64,000 bases of DNA from Aridibacter sp965216195 (GTDB taxonomy: Bacteria; Acidobacteriota; Blastocatellia; Pyrinomonadales; Pyrinomonadaceae). Under the pieces are notes generated by a model, which saw only the letters and a list, made by a program, of their open reading frames with translations, was not told the DNA's origin and made no database searches. Within the stretch, counting starts at the first letter, position 1. Each line of letters begins with the position of its first letter. Both the position numbers and the translations under genes were made by a program. Shown one piece after another: positions 27,421-36,578 of the stretch. The stretch spans positions 1,240,001-1,304,000 of the forward strand of contig OZ244151.1 of the NCBI GenBank assembly GCA_965216195.1, given 5' to 3'.

Positions 27421-28104
27421 TTAGCCCGCTTTTTTTACCGCCCTCTGTTTGCCGTACGAAAAATCACAAAATTGAAGGTGGTCTATAAAAGCTGACGCGG
27501 CAGTTTTTGACAATTCTGTCGTTGCACAATGCATATGCTTTTCGCACTCCTTATCCGGATCGAGATCTAACTTCCGTGAGATGCTCCGTATCATTCCGAG
27601 CTGCTTAGCTGTGACCATATCCGAAAGCGATCGAGCGATCGGATTGGAAGGGAAGACTATACTCGCTTGATAAGGGGTAGCCCTTTCTTCAATCTCCAAA
27701 TTGCCCTTCGATCTCTCTCGAATGAATTCAAATTTTGTCGCCGCTTGGATTAACGCATCGCGCTCAGCCTTTTTTATTGCGTCATGATCTTGATAAAAAC
27801 CAGTTCCGATGCCTTCGCGGGTAACGCCATCAATTCTTATTGCCGCTGTTACCGCAACTATTCTGCCGATTCGCTTTATACTCCGAATCTCAAAGTCCCA
27901 ACGCGGAGAAAGGCTATCGAGGATCGCAACAGTTTCCGCACAGTCAAGATGCTCTTTCTCGCCAGACTTTTTAAATTCTGCTTTCATCTTCTGTCCTGCG
28001 AAAAGGTTTGACGAAAACCGGAGCACATTATCAAGCTCCTCGATCTGCTTTGAACTATCCATCATTTGATTCTTTTGTTTTGAAGTTTTCTCTCTTTGTT
28101 TCAT
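27421..28104 (-). CDS. Rad52/Rad22-like single-strand annealing protein
   Basis: 227 aa. The middle part fits the Rad52-like annealing fold: LSPRWDFEIRSI, then IDGVTREGIGTGF, then KKAERDALIQAATKFEF, where family members have AExDALKRAAxKFG. The C-terminal part (about 160-220) resembles the helical segment often attached to these bacterial proteins: TAKQLGMIRSISRKLDLDPDKEC...LSKTAASAFIDHL. The expected role is annealing complementary single strands in recombination or repair. No phage genes surround it. GAGG lies about 9 nt before the ATG. It is divergent from an XRE regulator. The assignment is by remembered motif pattern, not by a search. Confidence 0.65.
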   Translation of the reverse strand: MKQREKTSKQKNQMMDSSKQIEELDNVLRFSSNLFAGQKMKAEFKKSGEKEHLDCAETVAILDSLSPRWDFEIRSIKRIGRIVAVTAAIRIDGVTREGIGTGFYQDHDAIKKAERDALIQAATKFEFIRERSKGNLEIEERATPYQASIVFPSNPIARSLSDMVTAKQLGMIRSISRKLDLDPDKECEKHMHCATTELSKTAASAFIDHLQFCDFSYGKQRAVKKAG

Positions 28105-28463
28105 GTTTTATGCCTCACAATTTCTAGGAATCACTTTTCGTCTTTTTCTGTACGTCTGAAATGTCCGCGGTTTCAAACTAAAAGACCGGTGATTCTTCTG
28201 TACGTTGCGTCCGGACGACTGCAACTCAGTTAATATCGGCTTCTTCCCAATAAAATCGGTGTTTAAATCTCAATTTGGAGCACTGAGAAACATTCGCCTG
28301 TCTCATCTGTGAAACACTGTACTACAAAGTTTCGAACGTTGCAAGCATGAAACAGAGTGTTGCATTTAAAAAGTTTTTGTGATACGTTGTTTTACCAGTA
28401 AGACATAAACGTTAGAAAAAATTACCCTTTTCAAAAACAGGATGGAAAACAACGGAGAAAAAA
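28105..28463. promoter_or_regulatory. 359-bp divergent intergenic region with repeats
   Basis: Gene-free region between the Rad52-like and XRE genes. It holds two direct copies of TTCTGTACGT (28146-28155 and 28196-28205, exactly 50 bp apart), a GAATCAC/GTGATTC inverted pair (28128-28134 and 28189-28195), a GTTGC/GCAAC palindromic patch around TCCGGA (28204-28225), and three GAAACA half-sites (28287, 28311, 28349). No convincing promoter pair was found. Operators for the adjacent XRE protein are a reasonable guess. Confidence 0.4.
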
Positions 28464-28862
28464 ATGGTTAAAAAAACAGATAATTTAATTAGCACGATCG
28501 AGCTCGGACGTGCGATTAAGCGTCGCAGGGAAGAGTTGGGGTTGAGTTTAAGAGCTGTAGCAGACAAGACGGAGGTTTCCGCGTCAACACTTTCTCGCAT
28601 TGAAAATGGGACTGGCAAACCGGATGCGGATAATATCGCGCGGCTAACGGGATGGCTTGATATGCCAATTGATCGCGTGATGAAGGGAAAAGGTGACGAA
28701 GATGTGGAGCCGGTTGTTTATTATCCGCATGAAGCAACTCCGGAGATCGTTGAGGCGCATCTGCGCGCGGACAAAAATCTCTCGGAAGATACGGCAAATG
28801 CGTTGTCCGAGCTTTTCAGAGTTGCGTATTCGCAGTTTAGCGATTCGAAAAAGAAAAAGTAG
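28464..28862 (+). CDS. XRE-family transcriptional regulator
   Basis: 132 aa. A Cro/C1-type helix-turn-helix spans about residues 13-66 (LGRAIKRRREELGLSLRAVADKTEVSAS, given here in part as LSLRAVADKTEVSASTLSRI), followed by a 60-residue acidic helical tail (ATPEIVEAHLRADKNLSED) that resembles the dimerisation or effector tail of ImmA/IrrE-linked regulators, although no ImmA gene is present. GGAG is 7 nt before the ATG. The target is unknown; autoregulation and control of the divergent Rad52-like gene are plausible. Confidence 0.85.
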   Translation: MVKKTDNLISTIELGRAIKRRREELGLSLRAVADKTEVSASTLSRIENGTGKPDADNIARLTGWLDMPIDRVMKGKGDEDVEPVVYYPHEATPEIVEAHLRADKNLSEDTANALSELFRVAYSQFSDSKKKK

Positions 28863-28895
28863 TCTGAAAATAAACTTGTAGAATTTGAGGTGAAA

Positions 28896-29294
28896 ATGGA
28901 AAAAGTCCTGGAGAAAACGCATATTTACGAAAACGACCACTCGAGTCCGATTATTGATACGAGTTTCGTACTCTTCTTTTTGGCTGTAGAAATAGGGCAA
29001 AATCTAAGTAGTTTTGCTTTTGACACATTTATCATGTTGATTGCGATGGCTGCGGTTGCGGTGTTGCCTTATTTTTTGGATGAGAGCGAAGAAATCGAGC
29101 TCGGGAAATGGTTGATTGGACGAGGATTTATAGTAGGTTTTGCGTTGACGCTTGGAATTATTTTCAACCTGAGTATTGGAACGGTTTTTCCGGAAGTCGT
29201 TAGTTTTCTTCCGCTTACGTTCGTAATATTGACAGCGATGCTAAGCTGTTACTTGCAATTTTACAGTTTTTTCAGATTCCGTTTATCAAAATAG
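28896..29294 (+). CDS. Small integral membrane protein, unknown
   Basis: 132 aa from the ATG at 28896 (GAGG just upstream; an in-frame GTG lies 2 codons earlier). Four hydrophobic segments are visible at about 22-40, 45-62, 77-96 and 102-122, separated by short charged loops including DESEEIELGKW. No known domain. It follows the XRE gene by 33 nt and is probably co-transcribed with it. Confidence 0.65.
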   Translation: MEKVLEKTHIYENDHSSPIIDTSFVLFFLAVEIGQNLSSFAFDTFIMLIAMAAVAVLPYFLDESEEIELGKWLIGRGFIVGFALTLGIIFNLSIGTVFPEVVSFLPLTFVILTAMLSCYLQFYSFFRFRLSK

Positions 29295-29320
29295 GCAAAA
29301 GGCGATTTACGGGATATAAG

Positions 29321-29357
29321 ATTCGCGCCCTTGGTTTTATCATTGGCGCGAATTTTC
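29321..29357 (+). terminator. Probable terminator after the membrane-protein gene
   Basis: ATTCGCGCC and GGCGCGAAT form a perfect 9-bp stem with a 15-base loop, followed by TTTTCCTT. Confidence 0.6.
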
Positions 29358-29468
29358 CTTGCTGTTATAAAAGCATTTACTAACACCTGCTGACGGTAAT
29401 CGAGCGAGGAAAAACTTATTGTTTCGGTTAAAAAAGGAGGCTAAAACATTATGGCGGCTCTTATTTTA

Positions 29469-30497
29469 TCACGCTCCCACGGTTTCTTTCGTGGGAGTGA
29501 GGCTGGATTTCAGTATATTAATCTCCTCGACCAATTTCAGATATTGCGTCGGCAGAAGCGCTTGTGCGCCGTCACACAGAGCTTCTTCAGGACAAGGATG
29601 AACTTCAATAATCAAACCATCTGCGCCTACTGCGACTCCGGCTCTTGCTAACGGATTTACCATATAGTTTCTACCGGTTCCGTGAGAAGGGTCAATGATT
29701 ATAGGAAGATGTGTAATTTTGTGAACCGCCGGAACCACCGATAAATCCAAAGTATTACGGGCGTGATTACCGAAGGTTCTTATGCCGCGTTCGCACAGAA
29801 TAACCTCATAGTTTCCTTCTGACATAATATATTCTGCGGCAAGCAAAAACTCGTCTAAAGTAGCTGACATTCCGCGTTTTAAGAGTACAGGTTTTCGGGT
29901 TTGTCCAACGTATTTGAGAAGGGAGAAGTTTTGCATATTGCGGGCGCCAATCTGTATACAGTCTCCATACTTTTCAACCAAATCTACACCCTGCTCATCC
30001 ATCGCTTCTGTAATAATATTGAGCCCGAATTGTTGTTTTACTTCGGCAAGTACTTTTAAGCCGTCTTCGCCTGTACCTTGAAACGCATATGGAGAGGTTC
30101 GGGGTTTAAATGCTCCTCCGCGAAAAAACTTAACGCCGCTTTCCGAAACGACCTTTGCGACTTCAAAAACCTGGTCAGTGCTTTCAACCGCACAAGGTCC
30201 GGCAATAATCGCAAGTTTGTCACCACCTATAGTTCCATTCCCAACCTTTATAATTGATTTTTCCGGTCGTAAAGCCTTTGAGATTAACTTATAAGGTTTT
30301 GTGACGCGTATTGCGTCTGCCACACCCGGCAGGTTTTCAAAATGTGTGCGATCTACCGCACCTTTGTTTCCCGTTATTCCAATAGCAATCCGAGCTGCGC
30401 CCGGCATCGGATGAGATCGAAACCCCAGTTTTTCTATGACTTTATTGACACGCTCGATATCTTCTTGAGTCGCGTCCTGTTTCATTACAATTAACAT
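29469..30497 (-). CDS. aroF: 3-deoxy-7-phosphoheptulonate (DAHP) synthase
   Basis: First enzyme of the shikimate pathway (phosphoenolpyruvate plus erythrose 4-phosphate). 342 aa, the type-I beta form: an N-terminal ferredoxin-like regulatory domain (1-70, MLIVMKQDATQEDIERV) followed by the barrel, which has IIAGPCAVES, FKPRTSPYAFQG, IQIGARNMQNF and IDPSHGTGRN. It is the last gene of the trp operon, 75 nt after trpA, so supply of chorismate precursor is tied to tryptophan demand. A CTCCCACG/CGTGGGAG hairpin overlaps the last codons but lacks a T tract. No good ribosome binding site is visible. Confidence 0.95.
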   Translation of the reverse strand: MLIVMKQDATQEDIERVNKVIEKLGFRSHPMPGAARIAIGITGNKGAVDRTHFENLPGVADAIRVTKPYKLISKALRPEKSIIKVGNGTIGGDKLAIIAGPCAVESTDQVFEVAKVVSESGVKFFRGGAFKPRTSPYAFQGTGEDGLKVLAEVKQQFGLNIITEAMDEQGVDLVEKYGDCIQIGARNMQNFSLLKYVGQTRKPVLLKRGMSATLDEFLLAAEYIMSEGNYEVILCERGIRTFGNHARNTLDLSVVPAVHKITHLPIIIDPSHGTGRNYMVNPLARAGVAVGADGLIIEVHPCPEEALCDGAQALLPTQYLKLVEEINILKSSLTPTKETVGA

Positions 30498-30572
30498 AAT
30501 TTTTAACCGGCGTTTGAACTAAATTAAATACAGTATTTTCTTAACTATATTTTTGCAAACGCCCTTACATAA

Positions 30573-31361
30573 CTATTTAGCGAGCAATTCCTGACAGAAG
30601 TTGCCGACATTATTGACTACTTCTTCCTTTTTCGATTTCTCAATTACTGAAACAATGGCCGAACCGACAACTGCAGCATCTGCGTATTTCGAAATCTCTT
30701 TGATATGTTCGTTCGTAGAAACACCAAACCCAACTGCAACCGGAAGATCGGTAAACTTTTTCGCTCTAGCCACAAGTTTTTGAGCTTCATTTCTAAAATC
30801 AGTTCTTGTTCCGGTCACACCTGCCTGAGAAATTGCATAGACAAATCCGCTTGCCGCCTTGGTTATATCTTTAAGTCTTTTATCAGTTGTGGTCGGTGCG
30901 ACGAGAGAAATTAAGTCCAAGTTATGCCTGGCAAAATTCTTAGCCATTTGCTCAAACTCATTTCCAACAACATCTGTGACTAAGAAACCGTCTACTCCGG
31001 CTTTTTTTGCCTCGAGCGAAAGATGGTCAACTCCAAATCGTAAAAAGGGATTTAGATAACCGAATAAAATAATCGGTACATCTGTTTCGCGCCGCAACTC
31101 GGACACTAAATCCAAAACCATCGAAACCGTGACGCCGTTATTCACCAGTGCGCGGTGCGATGAACGCTGGATTGCAGGACCGTCAGCCATTGGATCCGAA
31201 AACGGAACTCCGAGTTCAACGACAGTTGAGTCGAGTTCGGCAAACTTTAAAATCAAGTCATAAGTCGTTTCAAGATCAGGGTCGCCGGCGGTAATGAATG
31301 GAATAAAACCCTTTTTATTCTTTTCTTTGACCTGCTTGAATTTTTCGCTAATTTTACCCAT
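30573..31361 (-). CDS. trpA: Tryptophan synthase alpha subunit
   Basis: Cleaves indole-3-glycerol phosphate to indole and passes it to TrpB. 262 aa, full length. Seen: FIPFITAGDPDLETT, the catalytic Glu in VVELGVPFSDPMADGP, the Asp in VDGFLVTDV, and the phosphate-binding VGFGVSTNEHI. Its ATG lies inside the end of trpFB (8-nt overlap), which indicates translational coupling with its partner subunit. Confidence 0.97.
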   Translation of the reverse strand: MGKISEKFKQVKEKNKKGFIPFITAGDPDLETTYDLILKFAELDSTVVELGVPFSDPMADGPAIQRSSHRALVNNGVTVSMVLDLVSELRRETDVPIILFGYLNPFLRFGVDHLSLEAKKAGVDGFLVTDVVGNEFEQMAKNFARHNLDLISLVAPTTTDKRLKDITKAASGFVYAISQAGVTGTRTDFRNEAQKLVARAKKFTDLPVAVGFGVSTNEHIKEISKYADAAVVGSAIVSVIEKSKKEEVVNNVGNFCQELLAK

Positions 31362-33198
31362 TGATGATTTCCGTTTTACTGAGCTTGTCAGCGACTGTAT
31401 CTACATCTTTATCGCCTCTGCCGGAGAGGTTTACCAAAATTATCTCTTTACGAGACATCGTTTTTGCTATTTTAATTGCGAGCGCAATTGCATGTGCAGA
31501 CTCTAAAGCCGGTACAATCCCTTCTACTCTCGAGAGAATTTGAAACGCCTCGATTGCTTCTTTATCTGTTGCGTGGACATACTCGATACGTCCCGTATCG
31601 TGTAGATAGGCGTGTTCAGGTCCAATTGAAGCATAATCCAAGCCCGCCGAAACGGAGTGAGTCGTAGCGATTTGTCCATTTGTATCTTGAAGGAGGTAGC
31701 TTTTCGTGCCCTGTAAAACGCCAACTTTATTTCCCGTCGTTCTGTTGAAACGCGCGGCATGTTTGCCCAATTCGTTGCCGCTCCCTCCAGCCTCAACTCC
31801 AAGCATTTGTACGTTATAGTCCTTTAGAAACGGATGAAACAAACCGATTGAGTTCGATCCGCCGCCGACACAAGCTATTAAGCACTCGGGAAGTCTGCCT
31901 TCTCTTTTAAGAATCTGTTCCCGGGCTTCTAAACCAATCACGCTCTGGAAATCTCTCACCATCAAAGGATAGGGATGAGGTCCGAGTGCCGAACCAAGCA
32001 GATAGTACGTTGCTTTAACATTGGTAACCCAATCCCTCAGAGCTTCGTTTATTGCATCTTTAAGGGTTTTAGAACCGGTATTAACGCTCCTTACTTCGGC
32101 TCCTAAAAGTTCCATTCGAAAAACATTTAGCGCCTGTCTGCGCATATCTTCCGTTCCCATGTAAATAACACACTCGCAATCAAATAAGGCGCAAACGGTC
32201 GCCGTCGCGACCCCATGCTGACCCGCTCCTGTTTCAGCAATAATTCGGTTTTTACCCATTCTGCGCGCAAGCAAAATTTGTCCGAGGGCATTATTTATTT
32301 TGTGAGCGCCGGTATGAAGCAGATCTTCTCTTTTCAGATAAATTTTCGCTCCGCCGATTTGGTTGCTGAGACGCTCAGCAAAAAAGAGTGGCGTTCGACG
32401 CCCACAGTAGTTTTTTAATAACTGGGCGAGCTCTAAACGGAAACTTTTATCATTACGTGCGTCGAAATAAGCATTGGTCAGATTGTCTAGAGGTGCGACA
32501 AGAGTTTCAGGTACAAAGCGTCCTCCGTATTCTCCCCAATATCCATTTTCGTTTGGTTCGAATTTGATCCTACTTAGACCGACAGCTGAGAAAAACTTCT
32601 CAAGTTTATTTGCACTCTTAACACCTTTTTTTCTTTCAACACGGCTGCAAACATCTATGAAGGCGGGATTTATTTCATTAATTGCTCTTCTAACGTTTCC
32701 ATCAGATAAACCGCCTGCGAGGTACATTTTCGGAAACATTTCTCTGACACGCTTAGCAATTTCCCAGTCAAAAGTTTCACCGGTTCCCCCGCGCCCGTTA
32801 GGCGAATAGGTATCGAGCAAAATCGCATCAACTTCATATCGCAAAATATTTTCGGGCTCAAAACCTTCGCCGATCCGAAATGCTTTGATAACTTCAAAAC
32901 CTGGGTTTTTCTTTAATTTTTTGGCGAACTCAGGCGTTTCTTCTCCATGAAGTTGTATGGCGTCGAGGTTAGCAATATTTGCGATCTCGGTAATTTTCTC
33001 TAAATCTTCATTAACAAAGACCCCGACTTTCAAAATCCTTGAGGACAATTTGCCGGTAATTTCTTTAGCGGCAAAAGGCTCAATATATCGAGCGCTTTTC
33101 TTGTAAAAGTTAAAACCTAAAGCGTCTGCACCGAATTTTGCGGAAAGAAGTGCGTCTTCCAGGTTCGTAATCCCGCAGATTTTTACTTTTGTCATCAT
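31354..33198 (-). CDS. trpFB: Fused phosphoribosylanthranilate isomerase - tryptophan synthase beta (TrpF-TrpB)
   Basis: One uninterrupted 614-aa frame encodes two enzymes. Residues 3-206 are TrpF: KICGIT with catalytic Cys8, LLDT with Asp130, and VCSRVERKKGVK near the end. After a short linker (about 207-217) TrpB begins with NGYWGEYGGRFVPETL and runs to the end; HTGAHKINNA carries the PLP lysine (Lys300), and GGGSNSIGLF binds the cofactor phosphate. Both active sites look intact. The start is the first of two adjacent ATGs at 33198, with GAGG 8 nt upstream and a 10-nt gap from trpC; the frame is open further to 33234. It catalyses steps 4 and 6 of tryptophan synthesis. Confidence 0.95.
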   Translation of the reverse strand: MMTKVKICGITNLEDALLSAKFGADALGFNFYKKSARYIEPFAAKEITGKLSSRILKVGVFVNEDLEKITEIANIANLDAIQLHGEETPEFAKKLKKNPGFEVIKAFRIGEGFEPENILRYEVDAILLDTYSPNGRGGTGETFDWEIAKRVREMFPKMYLAGGLSDGNVRRAINEINPAFIDVCSRVERKKGVKSANKLEKFFSAVGLSRIKFEPNENGYWGEYGGRFVPETLVAPLDNLTNAYFDARNDKSFRLELAQLLKNYCGRRTPLFFAERLSNQIGGAKIYLKREDLLHTGAHKINNALGQILLARRMGKNRIIAETGAGQHGVATATVCALFDCECVIYMGTEDMRRQALNVFRMELLGAEVRSVNTGSKTLKDAINEALRDWVTNVKATYYLLGSALGPHPYPLMVRDFQSVIGLEAREQILKREGRLPECLIACVGGGSNSIGLFHPFLKDYNVQMLGVEAGGSGNELGKHAARFNRTTGNKVGVLQGTKSYLLQDTNGQIATTHSVSAGLDYASIGPEHAYLHDTGRIEYVHATDKEAIEAFQILSRVEGIVPALESAHAIALAIKIAKTMSRKEIILVNLSGRGDKDVDTVADKLSKTEIING

Positions 33199-33208
33199 TT
33201 GACTAACC

Positions 33209-34033
33209 TCAGCTTGTCTGAGAAGCGGGCACATTCGCGCGCACCAACTTCATAAGGTTTTCTGAGACGTTTTCCGATTTCATTAGCGTTTCGCCAACTA
33301 GAAAGCCGTTAAATCCGAGAGCTTTCATCTCGATTAATTCTTCTTTTCGTTTTAGCCCGCTTTCGCAAATTGCTAGAACATTTTTGGGTAGATATGAAAT
33401 CAAATTTCGAGAAGTATCCAACGAAACTTCGAAGGTGTTTAGATCTCTATTGTTTACTCCAATTATGCCAACACCGATTTCCAATGCTCGTTTAATCTCA
33501 CAAAAATTGTGGGTTTCTACTAAAACGTCCAGCCCCAGATTATGAGCGAGTGAGTAAAGATTTTTAAGTGATCCGTCGCTGAGCATAGCAGTGATTAGCA
33601 AGATTGCGTCAGCACCGATCAACGCAGACTCGTAGACCTGAAACTCATCAAAAATAAAGTCTTTTCGTAAAATTGGAAGGTCAGTTAAATTTCTCGCAGT
33701 GATGAAATCTTTGATGCTGCCGCCAAAGTTGTCTTCCTCCGTTAAAACCGAAATTGCACAAGCTCCGCCTTCTTGATACTTCCGAGCGATTTCGGCTACG
33801 TCAAAGTTTGCATTTATAACCCCTTTAGACGGCGAAGCACGTTTTATTTCTGCGATTACATTAATTCCATTTTCATCAGTAAACGCATTACGAAAACGAT
33901 ACGGAGTTTCGTTCTCGCGAAACGTAATAACCCTTGTTATTAATTTGCCATAGTCAATCTCTTTTTTTGCTGCTTCCACGCGAGTTTGCTTTTGAGCGAT
34001 GATCTTTTGGAGAATGGTTGGGGTTTTAATCAT
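33209..34033 (-). CDS. trpC: Indole-3-glycerol phosphate synthase
   Basis: Ring-closing step of tryptophan synthesis. 274 aa monofunctional form. Seen: VIAEIKRASPSKGVI with the catalytic Lys, ISVLTEEDNFGGS, LRKDFIFDEFQVYES, LVETHN, IGVNNRDLNTF and ESGLKRKEEL. Its ATG overlaps the end of trpD by 8 nt, suggesting coupling. Confidence 0.97.
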   Translation of the reverse strand: MIKTPTILQKIIAQKQTRVEAAKKEIDYGKLITRVITFRENETPYRFRNAFTDENGINVIAEIKRASPSKGVINANFDVAEIARKYQEGGACAISVLTEEDNFGGSIKDFITARNLTDLPILRKDFIFDEFQVYESALIGADAILLITAMLSDGSLKNLYSLAHNLGLDVLVETHNFCEIKRALEIGVGIIGVNNRDLNTFEVSLDTSRNLISYLPKNVLAICESGLKRKEELIEMKALGFNGFLVGETLMKSENVSENLMKLVRANVPASQTS

Positions 34034-35060
34034 TGTTGGTCTCCTCTAAAAGCAAACGAAGTTTATTGAGAGCGGCTCCGCTTCTTATGCTGTCCTCGGC
34101 AAGCTTCCTCGATAGTTTCAAGCTGTCACATTTTCCTGAAGTGAAAATTGCCGCGGCCGCGTTTGCTAAAACAATGTCCGAAGCCGGCTGATTCGTTTCC
34201 TTCCCGGAAAGAACCCTTTTTACAATATAGGCGCTTTGATTTGGCGAGAGCTTCCCAAACCCCTGGAGGGGTTTTCTTTTCAAACCAAAATCTTCTGGCG
34301 AGATCTTAAAGTAATCAACCGTACCGTCTTTTATTTCCGCTACAAACGTTTCGCCATTTAAGGTAATTTCATCTAGCCCATCCTCTCCGTGTACGACCCA
34401 GGTTTTTTTCGTTCCAAGTTGAACAATTGCTTCAGCCAACGGCTTCATGAATTTGCGATTCCAAATACCGATTAGTTGGAATGGAGAATTTGCAGGATTT
34501 GCTATAGGTCCGAGTAAATTGAAAATCGTTGGTTTTCCGAGAGTCTTTCGCGCTTCTGCTAGTTCTTTAGTCAGATTGTGAAATTTGGGAGCAAACATAA
34601 AACAAATTCCGATTTTATCAATGCATCTTTCTACGATTTCCTTTTTCGAAGCGATATCGATGCCTAGGTGAGAAAGTACATCCGCACTTCCGGTTTTACT
34701 TGATGCGGCACGGTTTCCATGTTTTGCTACAACGGCACCGGCACCGGCAGCTACAAACGCTGACGCAGTCGAAACATTAAAGATTTTTGCGCTGCTGCCT
34801 CCGGTTCCGACAATATCAATGAATTTTTGTGTTTTCGGTTTTACCTTGACGCAATCATCCCGGAGGATTTGTGCGCACGAAACTAGTTCGGTTGCTGTTA
34901 CCCCTTTTTGCGCCCACGCGTCGAGAAACGGAAGAATTGCATTTTTGTCCGTTGCCGATCGCAAAATGCTAAATGCCTCGGAAGATTCCCGTGCGGAGAG
35001 GTCAGCTTTTGTAACAAGAAGAGTTTGATATTTTCGGAACAGTTCCATATTCAAAATCAC
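34026..35060 (-). CDS. trpD: Anthranilate phosphoribosyltransferase
   Basis: Attaches phosphoribose to anthranilate. 344 aa. Seen: the pyrophosphate loop VGTGGSSAKIFNVSTA, KHGNRAASSKTGSADVLSHLG, PTIFNLLGPIANPA, and VVHGEDGLDEITL with its acidic metal-binding residues. The GTG at 35060 overlaps the trpE stop as GTGA and is a good coupled start; an ATG 4 codons later (35048) is the alternative. There is no fused glutamine amidotransferase domain. Confidence 0.95.
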   Translation of the reverse strand: MILNMELFRKYQTLLVTKADLSARESSEAFSILRSATDKNAILPFLDAWAQKGVTATELVSCAQILRDDCVKVKPKTQKFIDIVGTGGSSAKIFNVSTASAFVAAGAGAVVAKHGNRAASSKTGSADVLSHLGIDIASKKEIVERCIDKIGICFMFAPKFHNLTKELAEARKTLGKPTIFNLLGPIANPANSPFQLIGIWNRKFMKPLAEAIVQLGTKKTWVVHGEDGLDEITLNGETFVAEIKDGTVDYFKISPEDFGLKRKPLQGFGKLSPNQSAYIVKRVLSGKETNQPASDIVLANAAAAIFTSGKCDSLKLSRKLAEDSIRSGAALNKLRLLLEETNND

Positions 35061-36577
35061 TTTTTATCATCACAGAGCAAGGAATACTCTCCACTTTCAG
35101 CAAGTTCAATTGCTTTTAACAATCCATTTGCCTTATGTAGAGTTTCCTGATATTCAGTTTCGGGATCGGAGTCTGCAACAATTCCGGCACCTGCCTGAAT
35201 TTTCGCAATTCCGTTTTCGAGCACGATGGTGCGTATTGCGATACAGGTATCCAAATTTCCCGCATAGTCCAGATAGCCTACGGCGCCTGAATAAATCCCT
35301 CTTTGCGACGGCTCAAGCTCTTTAATTATCTGGATAGCACGTATTTTTGGAGCACCGGTTACGGTACCGGCAGGGAAGCACGAGGCAAGAGCGTCAAACT
35401 GGTCGAAGTCAGAACAAAGATCAGCCTGTAGATAGGTTACGAGATGTTGTACGTGAGAAAATTTTTCTACTGTCATGAGGTTTCTTACTTTTACACTCCC
35501 AAATTTTGCAACCCGACCGAGGTCGTTACGTCCGAGATCCACCAGCATTGTATGTTCGGAAACTTCTTTTGCATCAGCTTTCATTTCTATAGCCAATTTA
35601 GAATCCTCAAGATCGTTTTTGCCTCGCGGACGAGTGCCGGCTATAGGTCGATACTCAAGCTTTCTGTCTCGGCAACGCAAAAGCATTTCGGGAGAGGCGC
35701 CTACAATTGAACTTTTGCCATGTTTCATCAGAATCATGTAAGGTGAGGGATTTAATGCGCGCAAAGCTCTGTAGATTATTTCAGGGGAGGCGTTAGTCGG
35801 TTTCTTAAGACACTGTGATAACACAACTTGATAGCACTCGCCTGACTTAATCAGCTCTTTAATTTTTGAAACCGCTTTCTTAAAATCGTTCTTTTCCCAA
35901 TTCGATGAAACCGATGAGTCGGTTTTATTGGGTGAAGGAATCGACGGTAGATCATCTCTTTGAAGTTTTTCTATGATTTTTTGGTTTTTTATTTGTGCTT
36001 GGCGAATATCTTCTGCCGGCCTTTCTTTATCTTTAAGGTCATCTACAAAGACGTTAGTGATTACAGAAATTTCTTGTTTGGCGTGATCGAACGCGACTAT
36101 AGTTTTATAAAATCCAAACTTAGATTGCATATTGTCGCCTTTGTTATGCAACGAGGTTTTAAGAATAGGCTCGAAAAATTCAATCATCGAAAAGTTTAAA
36201 TAGCCGACCGCTCCGCCTAAAAAAGACGGTAAATTATCAAGACTTGCGACCTTTCGCTTTCGCAGCAGTCGTTTCAACGCTTCATAGATTGATTCATCAG
36301 TTTCATATGTCTTATTGCTATGGGTGACATGAGTTCTGCCGTTGTCGCCGATAACAACGAATTCGGGATTTGCCCCTAAGAAAGAATATCTCCCCAAATT
36401 TTCACCGCCCTCAACTGATTCAAACAGAAACGAGTATTTGGCTTCACGCGAAAGTTTGAGATAAGCGCCAAATGGCGTGATAAGGTCCGCAGGAATTCGT
36501 TTGACGACAGGGAAAATCTCCGCCACACTGGATTGCGAAACCAATTCATTAAACTTGCTTTTTTCCGATCTATCCAT
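35057..36577 (-). CDS. trpE: Anthranilate synthase component I
   Basis: Converts chorismate to anthranilate with ammonia supplied by TrpG. 506 aa from the ATG at 36577. The open frame continues to 36601, but that ATG lies inside the attenuator hairpin and cannot be the start. Seen: the inhibitor-binding region SREAKYSFLFESVEGGENLGRYSF (in part LFESVEGG), and the catalytic core with IAGTRPRG, HTMLVDLGRNDLGRVA, FPAGTVTGAPKIRA and IQAGAGIVADSDPE. The LLES-type Ser needed for Trp feedback reads LFES. No trpG is in the operon; a shared PabA-type amidotransferase elsewhere is likely. Confidence 0.96.
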   Translation of the reverse strand: MDRSEKSKFNELVSQSSVAEIFPVVKRIPADLITPFGAYLKLSREAKYSFLFESVEGGENLGRYSFLGANPEFVVIGDNGRTHVTHSNKTYETDESIYEALKRLLRKRKVASLDNLPSFLGGAVGYLNFSMIEFFEPILKTSLHNKGDNMQSKFGFYKTIVAFDHAKQEISVITNVFVDDLKDKERPAEDIRQAQIKNQKIIEKLQRDDLPSIPSPNKTDSSVSSNWEKNDFKKAVSKIKELIKSGECYQVVLSQCLKKPTNASPEIIYRALRALNPSPYMILMKHGKSSIVGASPEMLLRCRDRKLEYRPIAGTRPRGKNDLEDSKLAIEMKADAKEVSEHTMLVDLGRNDLGRVAKFGSVKVRNLMTVEKFSHVQHLVTYLQADLCSDFDQFDALASCFPAGTVTGAPKIRAIQIIKELEPSQRGIYSGAVGYLDYAGNLDTCIAIRTIVLENGIAKIQAGAGIVADSDPETEYQETLHKANGLLKAIELAESGEYSLLCDDKK

Positions 36578-36578
36578 G

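Noticed and set aside
29469..29500. Terminator at the end of aroF
   Set aside because: The CTCCCACG/CGTGGGAG hairpin is inside the last codons and no T tract follows on the minus strand.
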